Assembly (NCBI GenBank): GCA_015520425.1
Contig: WAQC01000111.1
Span: forward strand, 1-28,343
DNA length: 28,343 nt
Origin: Candidatus Pelearchaeum sp.
GTDB taxonomy: Archaea > Thermoproteota > Nitrososphaeria_A > Caldarchaeales > Caldarchaeaceae
Direction of reading: 5' to 3'
The notes beneath the pieces were generated by a model, which was not told where the DNA came from, did no database searches, and worked only from the letters and a program-made list of their open reading frames with translations. The position numbers and the translations under genes were made by a program. Positions 22,513-28,343 of this stretch are shown piece by piece (positions within the stretch are counted from its first letter, which is position 1; each line of letters starts with the position of its first letter).

Positions 22513-23970
22513 TTGGCACGTCTGCTGGATGTGGAAGGCCTGACGTTTGACGATGTGCTCCTCTTGCCTAAGCGTTCTGGTATTGTCTCGCGTAGGGAGG
22601 TTTCCACGAAGACTCGTTTTACGCGCAGGATAGAGCTGAACATACCGATAGTGTCCGCCGCCATGGATACTGTTACGGAGTCTGCTATGGCTATAGCTGT
22701 TGCACGCGAGGGTGGGATAGGTGTTATACATAGATTCACGACGATAGAGAACCAGGTCAGCGAGGTCATCAAGGTAAAGCGTGCAGATAACATAGCGATA
22801 GAGGACCCATACACCATCGGGCCCGAGGCTACAGTAAGCCAAGCCGCTGAGACCATGCGCCGCTACGGTGTGAGCGGCCTGCTAGTCGTGGATAGGGGGC
22901 GGCATCTACTTGGGGTAGTTACGCATAGGGATATTCTCTTCCAGCCTGATGATGCGCTTGTCAGGGATTGCATGACCCCTAGGAGCGAGCTTGTGGTGGC
23001 CGAGCCTAGTGTTGATATTGAGAGGGCACGCGAGATATTCCGAGAGCATAAGATTGAGAAGCTCCCGCTTGTTGATTCTTCCAACCGTGTTGTGGGGCTA
23101 ATCACGAGTACTGATATAGTAAAGCGGAGCATGTATCCCCTAGCTTCGCGCGACTCTAAGGGCCGTTTGATGGTTGCCGCCGCTATAGGTGTGAAGGAGG
23201 AGTCAATAGACAGGGCTGAGGCCCTCATAGGGGCTGGGGCTGATGCTCTAGTTATTGATGTCGCGCACGGGCATAGTGAGATGGTCATCAAGACGCTGAG
23301 AAAGCTGCGCCAGATGTTCGGTGATGACGTGGAGATAGTGGCGGGGAACGTGGCTACTCGCGAGGGTGTGGAAGACCTAGCCGCCGCTGGTGCCTCTGCG
23401 ATAAAGGTCGGCGTAGGCCCAGGCTCGGTATGCACCACTAGGATAGTGGCTGGGGTAGGTGTTCCGCAGCTCACGGCTGTGATGATGTGCGCAGAGGCGG
23501 CTGAGAGCATGGGTGTCCCGATAATAGCTGATGGCGGTATAAGGGGGAGTGGGGATGTGGTGAAGGCGCTGGCCGCTGGCGCCTCTACGGTAATGGTGGG
23601 CCGTCTCCTCGCGGGGACGGATGAGAGCCCTGGTGCTGTCGTTGTTAGGAACGGTAAGAAGCAGAAGATATACAGGGGGATGGCGTCGCTCTACGCCATG
23701 CTGGGCCGCGAGGTCAGGATGAACAGCGACGACATGGAGCCACTACTAGATGCCTCTGAGTATTCCTACTATGCCGAGGGCGTGGAAGCCTACGTCCCCT
23801 ACACAGGCTCGGCGGCAGACGTGATTCGCCAACTCGTTGCTGGCCTTAGGTCTGGGATGAGCTACCTAGGTGGAAGAACGATTGAGGAGATGCGCAAGAA
23901 TGCGGAGTTCATCAGAATAAGCCAGGCCGCCGTGAGGGAGAGCTATCCACATGATGTAGAGAGGGTATGA
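22513..23970 (+). CDS. guaB: Inosine-5'-monophosphate dehydrogenase
   Basis: A 485-residue enzyme that oxidises IMP to XMP with NAD+, the committed step to guanine nucleotides. Seen: MDTVTESAMAIAVAREGGIGVIHR near 51-74; two CBS domains at about 100-150 and 160-208; the active-site loop GVGPGSVCTTR with catalytic Cys307; ADGGIRGSGDVVKALAAGASTVMVG; and a C-terminal flap and YVPYTGSAADV segment. It is full length with both CBS domains, unlike shortened forms. I chose TTG at 22513 because GGAGGGA lies six bases upstream; an earlier in-frame start at 22486 has no such site. Its stop overlaps the start of purA as ATGA. Confidence 0.96.
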   Translation: MARLLDVEGLTFDDVLLLPKRSGIVSRREVSTKTRFTRRIELNIPIVSAAMDTVTESAMAIAVAREGGIGVIHRFTTIENQVSEVIKVKRADNIAIEDPYTIGPEATVSQAAETMRRYGVSGLLVVDRGRHLLGVVTHRDILFQPDDALVRDCMTPRSELVVAEPSVDIERAREIFREHKIEKLPLVDSSNRVVGLITSTDIVKRSMYPLASRDSKGRLMVAAAIGVKEESIDRAEALIGAGADALVIDVAHGHSEMVIKTLRKLRQMFGDDVEIVAGNVATREGVEDLAAAGASAIKVGVGPGSVCTTRIVAGVGVPQLTAVMMCAEAAESMGVPIIADGGIRGSGDVVKALAAGASTVMVGRLLAGTDESPGAVVVRNGKKQKIYRGMASLYAMLGREVRMNSDDMEPLLDASEYSYYAEGVEAYVPYTGSAADVIRQLVAGLRSGMSYLGGRTIEEMRKNAEFIRISQAAVRESYPHDVERV

Positions 23971-25223
23971 AAGGCGGCGGGGCGCTGGTTATAGTAGGCC
24001 TCCAGTGGGGAGACGAGGGGAAGGGGAAGGTATCATACCTCCTCTCACGCCGCGCCTCTTATGTTGTCCGTTATCAAGGCGGAGCAAATGCTGGGCATAC
24101 GGTGGTTGTGGGCCAGCGGCGCATGAAGTTCCACATGCTCCCAGCGGGCTCCGCCGCTGGCGCGGCGCCATGCATAGCTGCTGGCTGCGTCATTGACGTT
24201 AGGCGCGTATTGGAGGAGCTTGAGCTTCTCAAGCAGCTGGGCCACGGTGATAGGCTATACATAAGCCACGCCGCTAACGTGGTGTTGGAGGAGCATAAGG
24301 CGCTTGACGCGCATATGGAGGAGGCTCGCGGCTCCCCAATCGGGACAACTAGGCAGGGCATAGGCCCAGCGTATGCTGATAGAGCCTTGAGGGCTGGGAT
24401 AAGGGTGGAAGACCTAACAGACAGCAAGCTGCTGGATAGCAAGCTCAGGCTGATAACCAAGCTACACGGCTGCGAAAGGCTGACGAGCAGCGAAGAACTA
24501 GCGCAAACCGCTGGAAGCCTAGCAAAATACGTAGCAGACATCCCTGTTCTGCTAAACGACGCTATAAGGAATGGGGAGCACATAGTGCTGGAGGGTGCTC
24601 AGGGGACGCTGCTAGACATAGACCACGGAACATACCCGTATGTTACTTCCTCCAATACCGTCGCTGGTGCTGCCTGCGCGAGCTGTGGCTTGTCGCCGCG
24701 TTTTATTGAGAGCGTCGTAGGCGTTGCCAAGGCTTACGCCACGCGCGTGGGCTCAGGGCCATTCCCGACGGAAGAGCTCGGTGGGGAGGGACAGCTACTA
24801 CGCGAGGCTGGCGGCGAGTACGGAACCACCACGGGCAGGCCTAGGCGGGTGGGCTGGCTTGACCTACCACTTCTCCGCTACGCATGTATGCTAAATGGCG
24901 TTGAATGGATAGCATTAACGAAGCTAGATGTTCTCGCGAGTGTTGAGAAGATAAAGGTATGCGTTGCCTATGTGGTTGATGATGGGGAGATAAGCATCGC
25001 GTCGCCGCATATGCTGGCTAGGGGCTCTGTAAAGCCTGTGTATGAGGAGTTCAGCTCCTGGAATAAGCTATCTACTGAAGAGGCGCGCCACATAGCGGCG
25101 AAGGGCTGGGACGAGCTGCCAACAACCATGCGCGAGTATGTGGAGTCCATAGAGAAGATGCTTGGGATACCGATTAGGCTGGCATCAATAGGCGAGGAGA
25201 CGGGGCTGGAGGTATGGAGATAG
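23967..25223 (+). CDS. purA: Adenylosuccinate synthetase
   Basis: A 418-residue enzyme that joins IMP and aspartate with GTP, the first step from IMP to AMP. Seen: the N-terminal GLQWGDEGKGK P-loop with catalytic Asp16, NAGHT with His44, PIGTTRQGIGPAYADR for IMP binding, EGAQGTLLDIDHGTYPYVTSS, VGSGPFPTE, TTTGRPRRVGW and ALTKLDVL for guanine recognition. The length is close to bacterial and eukaryotic forms, longer than the short 340-residue type of some archaea. It overlaps guaB by four bases and purB by ten, so the three genes are translated from one message. The operon thus holds the first enzyme of both branches from IMP. Confidence 0.96.
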   Translation: MKGGGALVIVGLQWGDEGKGKVSYLLSRRASYVVRYQGGANAGHTVVVGQRRMKFHMLPAGSAAGAAPCIAAGCVIDVRRVLEELELLKQLGHGDRLYISHAANVVLEEHKALDAHMEEARGSPIGTTRQGIGPAYADRALRAGIRVEDLTDSKLLDSKLRLITKLHGCERLTSSEELAQTAGSLAKYVADIPVLLNDAIRNGEHIVLEGAQGTLLDIDHGTYPYVTSSNTVAGAACASCGLSPRFIESVVGVAKAYATRVGSGPFPTEELGGEGQLLREAGGEYGTTTGRPRRVGWLDLPLLRYACMLNGVEWIALTKLDVLASVEKIKVCVAYVVDDGEISIASPHMLARGSVKPVYEEFSSWNKLSTEEARHIAAKGWDELPTTMREYVESIEKMLGIPIRLASIGEETGLEVWR

Positions 25224-26605
25224 ACCCGCTGGACGCGATAACCCCTATAGATGGCCGCTATCGCCAAATCGCTCAAGACGCTGCTGAATACTTCTCCGAA
25301 TACGCCCTGATGAAACGCCGCATCAAGGCTGAGATAACATTCCTCAAACATTTCATCACCCTGGCGGAGCCTGCTGTTGTTGAGAAGCTTCCAGAAGATT
25401 GGGTGAGCAGGCTAGACGCGATAGGGGAGAAGTTCAGCCGCGAGGATGCGCGTAGGGTGAAGGAGCTGGAGAAGAGGCTGGGCCATGATGTTGGGGCTGT
25501 GATGGAGTATCTACGCGGCAAGCTGCATGAAGAGGGACTAGATAGGCTTGCCCCATTCATCCACTTCGGCCTAACCTCGGAGGACGTGAATAACATAGCA
25601 TACTCAACCCTGCTACGAGACTTCTCCCAACAACTACTGATACCCACGCTAGTAGAGTTCTTGGAAAAGCTCTCAGACCTGGCGCAGAAGCATAAGGGAA
25701 GCATAATGCTGGGCCGCACACATGGTCAGCCAGCAGTCCCAACAACCTTAGGCAAGTTCCTAGCCAACTATGTTTATCGCGTGGCAAAACTGGCCGAGGA
25801 GGTCTCCACGCATAGGTTCTACGGCAAGATAGGTGGAGCTGTGGGCGATAACGCCGCGCTTAGGGCAGCGTATCCAGACGTGGATTGGATTGAAGCTACG
25901 AATAGCATAGTGCGGCGCATGGGCCTTGAGCCTTTCCCCGCGAATACCCAGATTCTCCCGCATGAGGGAGCATCGCTCCTCTTTAGCAAGCTAGCCATAC
26001 TGGCTGGCGTTCTGAGCAACCTCTGCAGAGACCTCTGGCTACTCGGCATGTTGGGGCATGTGGGGCTCAGCAGAAAGCGGGAGGAGATTCACTCATCAAC
26101 CATGCCCCATAAAGCCAATCCCTTAATGGTTGAAAACGCTGAGGGATGCTTAGACCTTGCTGGGGAGCTCCTCTCATATCTATCCAGAAGACTACTGGCC
26201 TCGCGCCTCCACCGAGACCTATCCGACTCAACCATAAAACGATTCTACGGAACCCCACTCACACTCATCCTCATAGGCCTGAGAAACCTAGGTAAAGCCC
26301 TGGAAACAATAATCGTGGATGTTGAATCAATGCGCCGCGAGGTTGATGCCCACCAGGAAGCCTTCTCAGAGCCCCTGCAGCTAATACTAAGAAAACACGG
26401 CATAGAGGAAGCTCATAAAATCGTGGGTGGAATGAAGCTTGATGACATAAGGGAAGTTTTAGAACGTATAAACGCTCCCACGGAGGTGGAGAGAGAAGTA
26501 AAGAGAATACTCGCGGAAGGATATACGGGATATGCTGAGAAACTAGCTGAACAGCTGCTCAAAGAGGCCTCTACAATAATACAACGTCTAAAACAACATG
26601 ATTAG
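25214..26605 (+). CDS. purB: Adenylosuccinate lyase (E. coli-like type)
   Basis: A 463-residue fumarase/aspartase-superfamily enzyme that releases fumarate from adenylosuccinate and from SAICAR in purine synthesis. Seen: TPIDGRYRQIAQ at the N-terminus, HFGLTSEDVNN, GRTHGQPAVPTTLGK with His170, and the signature SSTMPHKANP at 294-303, which supplies the catalytic serine loop; Val of the usual HKVNP is Ala here. The N-terminal PIDGRY...FSEYALMKRRIKAE and the later RLHRDLSDSTIKR match the E. coli type rather than the shorter Bacillus type. The ATG at 25214 overlaps purA. It closes the guaB-purA-purB operon. Confidence 0.95.
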   Translation: MEIDPLDAITPIDGRYRQIAQDAAEYFSEYALMKRRIKAEITFLKHFITLAEPAVVEKLPEDWVSRLDAIGEKFSREDARRVKELEKRLGHDVGAVMEYLRGKLHEEGLDRLAPFIHFGLTSEDVNNIAYSTLLRDFSQQLLIPTLVEFLEKLSDLAQKHKGSIMLGRTHGQPAVPTTLGKFLANYVYRVAKLAEEVSTHRFYGKIGGAVGDNAALRAAYPDVDWIEATNSIVRRMGLEPFPANTQILPHEGASLLFSKLAILAGVLSNLCRDLWLLGMLGHVGLSRKREEIHSSTMPHKANPLMVENAEGCLDLAGELLSYLSRRLLASRLHRDLSDSTIKRFYGTPLTLILIGLRNLGKALETIIVDVESMRREVDAHQEAFSEPLQLILRKHGIEEAHKIVGGMKLDDIREVLERINAPTEVEREVKRILAEGYTGYAEKLAEQLLKEASTIIQRLKQHD

Positions 26606-26610
26606 AAAAT

Positions 26611-26621
26611 TTTTATAAACA
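26611..26621 (+). promoter_or_regulatory. TATA box of potassium channel gene
   Basis: TTTTTATAAAC lies about 28 bases before the ATG at 26645, right after the purB stop. The channel is therefore probably transcribed separately from the purine operon. Confidence 0.6.
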
Positions 26622-26644
26622 ACACGGAGAATAAGCCATGAATT

Positions 26645-27505
26645 ATGAGAAAATATGTGGAGATTATTATCGCAATACTAGCGATAGCCTCAGTCTTCAT
26701 AATATTATTAGAATATTTACTGCCAGTAAAAGCTGAACAAGCAGTTTTCCTTTACATGGTGGATTTTATTATCGTCATTATTATCGGGATAGAATTTTAC
26801 ACACGAGCAAAACAGGCAGAGAATATCCCGCGCTATCTATTGGAGAATTGGTATGAGATACTTGCGCTCATCCCAGCGTTTGTATTCGTTCTGCTTGAGA
26901 GCCAAGCAACCTTCGGCGCAGTCTTCAGGGGGTTAAGGTTGATAAGAGTAGTTAGACTTATTGCTGCAGCACCCCGCATAGTTAGGGCTTACAGTATCCT
27001 GACAGCCGTAATGAGGGAGAGCAAGCTGGCATACTTGACGGCGCTCTCGGCTATGATAATATCTATCGGTGCTGTTGCTGTCTTCATACTAGAGGCAGAC
27101 AACCCTAGCGCGAAGATAACCACGCTCAGCGACGCCTTCTGGTGGGCCCTAGCGACAGTAACCACCGTAGGCTACGGCGATGTAGTGCCAATAACCCCCG
27201 AAGGCAGGATGCTGGGCACAGTTCTCATGATAACGGGGATAGCGATACTGGGAGTCCTCATCTCAACGCTAGGGGCTACGCTGGTGGAGAGACGCATAAG
27301 ACGCGAAGAAAACCTTTCCAACGAGGTTAAGGAGATGATAAAGAAAAAGATAGACAAGATAGAACGCCTAACCCAAGAAGAGCTGGAGCTACTGCTTAAC
27401 CTAATAAAGAACCTCCACCAAAACAACAAATATAACCAAGGCATAACAAGCCCCTATGATGAGGAAAGACCAAGCCACACGCGGGCCCGTAGCTCAGCTA
27501 GGTGA
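26645..27505 (+). CDS. Voltage-gated potassium channel (KvAP-like)
   Basis: A 286-residue six-helix K+ channel subunit that should form tetramers. Helices: S1 about 5-25, S2 34-52, S3 68-85, S4 92-108, S5 130-150, S6 190-212. S4 has Arg at 95, 98, 101 and 104, every third residue, a voltage-sensor pattern like KvAP. The pore has the selectivity filter TVGYGD (174-179) after FWWALATVT. A charged helical tail (about 218-262) is likely cytoplasmic and coiled. The last seven codons run into the tRNA gene that starts at 27483, so the terminal residues HTRARSSAR are partly encoded by tRNA sequence. The ATG at 26645 has a TATA box upstream. Confidence 0.92.
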   Translation: MRKYVEIIIAILAIASVFIILLEYLLPVKAEQAVFLYMVDFIIVIIIGIEFYTRAKQAENIPRYLLENWYEILALIPAFVFVLLESQATFGAVFRGLRLIRVVRLIAAAPRIVRAYSILTAVMRESKLAYLTALSAMIISIGAVAVFILEADNPSAKITTLSDAFWWALATVTTVGYGDVVPITPEGRMLGTVLMITGIAILGVLISTLGATLVERRIRREENLSNEVKEMIKKKIDKIERLTQEELELLLNLIKNLHQNNKYNQGITSPYDEERPSHTRARSSAR

Positions 27506-27557
27506 GAGCGCCAGGCTCATAACCTGGTGGTCGTGGGTTCAAGTCCCACCGGGCCCA
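27483..27557 (+). tRNA. tRNA with CAU anticodon (elongator Met or Ile2)
   Basis: Clear cloverleaf: acceptor GGGCCCG/CGGGCCC, D stem GCTC/GAGC, anticodon stem CCAGG/CCTGG around CTCATAA (anticodon CAT), T stem GTGGG/CCCAC around TTCAAGT and discriminator A73. CCA is not encoded. It lacks initiator features (no AGC-type start). A CAU anticodon can also belong to tRNA-Ile2, whose C34 is modified to agmatidine. I cannot separate the two from this sequence. It overlaps the channel gene by 23 bases. Confidence 0.93.
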
Positions 27558-27723
27558 TGACGGTTTTCCTTATTGTTCGTTGGTTGTTTGCGGGAGTTAT
27601 ATAAATAATGTTGCGGCCTACACGGTTCCTCGGAATAACCGCACTAGCGGCAGGAATATGCTTGGTGCTAAAATCATGATGATAGAGCAATCCCCAGATA
27701 ACATCGTGGTTTAACTGGCCAAC

Positions 27724-27731
27724 CTATATAC
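27724..27731 (+). promoter_or_regulatory. TATA box before 27805 gene
   Basis: CTATATAC, about 80 bases before the TTG at 27805, would give a leader of about 50 bases ending in GAGGTGGTGAG, a ribosome-binding site. The gap 27558-27804 otherwise holds only another AT-rich element near 27597-27606 and no convincing gene. Confidence 0.5.
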
Positions 27732-27804
27732 ACGGCATACACTCTAACGCTTAATATCATCGTACAACAAATGCCCGCCAGAGCCAGTCAAGAGGTGGTG
27801 AGCT

Positions 27805-28296
27805 TTGGATAATAAGTACGTAGCCATGCTGGATGATGCGAAAAGCTTCGCAGACATATTCAGGCTTGTGAAGCGGGTGGTTGAGGAGCATATGGGGATG
27901 CATCGCGCGGGTCTGAGCCTGGTCTTAGCTACTCTACCCAACAACATGCCAGCATACCACGAGCTGGGCTCAAACTCCATCATACTAAACCGCGCCCTCC
28001 TAGAGGCTATAACGAGCATAGCAAAAACACGCCGCGAGGTTAATAGCTACGTATTCGCAATACTGCTAAACGAATACCTACACACTTTAGGATTCACAAA
28101 AGAAGAATCCAGAGAATATTCAAAGGAAATAATTAAGCATTTATTAACGGAAAGACACCAAGCATTTAAATTCGCATCAAATCCAATACACCGCATATAT
28201 CCAGAGCTAAAAACGATGCCAATTGCTAGAAAATTAGATGAAAAACCTGAAGTGATTAAGGATTTTGACGCGGAAAACACCTTTTACATCGGTTGA
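27805..28296 (+). CDS. Uncharacterised protein with degenerate zincin-like motif
   Basis: A 163-residue soluble protein I cannot name. Seen: an N-terminal helical region, then MPAYHELGSNSIILNRALLEAI (within residues 49-69), and the helix LLNEYLHTLGF at 87-97. NEYLH (89-93) has the spacing of a zincin HExxH in which the first His is Asn, and the flanking pattern resembles small archaeal predicted metalloproteases. If so, it is inactive or uses an altered site; His52 and His118 are other candidates for ligands. The start is TTG at 27805 with GGTGAG about five bases upstream. The C-terminal third is Lys/Glu-rich and more AT-rich. The gene is complete within the window. Confidence 0.65.
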   Translation: MDNKYVAMLDDAKSFADIFRLVKRVVEEHMGMHRAGLSLVLATLPNNMPAYHELGSNSIILNRALLEAITSIAKTRREVNSYVFAILLNEYLHTLGFTKEESREYSKEIIKHLLTERHQAFKFASNPIHRIYPELKTMPIARKLDEKPEVIKDFDAENTFYIG

Positions 28297-28343
28297 ATTT
28301 TTTAGTTGGTTATTATGGAAAAGTTTAATTTATACATTAGAAA

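Noticed and set aside
22863..23510. 215-residue minus-strand frame inside guaB
   Set aside because: It is antisense to conserved IMP dehydrogenase sequence and its Ser/Thr/Ala-rich composition matches a shadow frame.
27608..27679. 23-residue hydrophobic frame after the CAU tRNA
   Set aside because: The ATG lies directly next to the AT-rich element that would be its promoter, there is no ribosome-binding site, and the product is too short to judge.
27675..27681. ATGATGA resembling box C of a C/D guide RNA
   Set aside because: No box D (CTGA) or C'/D' pair at a suitable distance.
1..28343. CRISPR array, insertion sequence or prophage
   Set aside because: No regularly spaced direct repeats, transposase, integrase or phage structural gene was seen.

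Overview
The window is archaeal, probably from a thermophilic TACK-type archaeon outside Crenarchaeota. The evidence is a D-family DNA polymerase large subunit (DP2/PolC, not found in Crenarchaeota), Alba, archaeal Sec61-beta, a KvAP-like channel, TATA boxes about 25 bases upstream of starts (often leaderless), frequent TTG/GTG starts and many AGG/AGA arginine codons. Mixed GC content with DP2 would fit Thaumarchaeota/Aigarchaeota (Caldiarchaeum-like), but that placement is inference.

Layout. 1-6.5 kb: 5'-truncated DP2 with a C-terminal PIP box, a small wHTH protein, Sec61-beta, a metallo-beta-lactamase-fold nuclease and a DUF2070 membrane protein. 6.5-9.5 kb: Alba, an acyl-CoA dehydrogenase, YjbQ and an F420/luciferase-like oxidoreductase. 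9.5-11.1 kb: an unrecognised helical protein, a divergent wHTH regulator and a glycine/valine-rich membrane protein. 11.1-16.2 kb: M1 aminopeptidase with HEAT repeats, two small hypotheticals, a Tat-exported PQQ-type sugar dehydrogenase, an endonuclease III-like glycosylase whose catalytic Asp position is Ser, and a 45-residue zinc-ribbon gene. 16.3-20.5 kb: a compact extracytoplasmic copper/haem module. 20.5-22.4 kb: DUF72 protein with a SWIM-like tail, a half-length permease and tRNA-Asp. 22.5-26.6 kb: an overlapping guaB-purA-purB operon controlling both branches from IMP. 26.6-28.3 kb: a voltage-gated K+ channel whose 3' end runs into a CAU tRNA, and a protein with a degenerate zincin motif.

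The most interesting region is 16.3-20.5 kb. SCO1, a PCuAC copper chaperone, a membrane-anchored CxxC redoxin, a YcnI/DUF1775 protein with a predicted mature N-terminal His, a four-helix protein with two internal repeats each carrying a His (like compact archaeal haem A synthase), and a membrane protein with a Cys-Cys-x3-Pro motif sit together around a two-wHTH regulator and its membrane partner. This looks like a self-contained kit for delivering copper (and perhaps haem) to a CuA-type terminal oxidase or another exported cuproenzyme. No oxidase subunit lies in the window. No CRISPR array, insertion sequence or rRNA was seen, and no gene-free stretch exceeds 300 bases.
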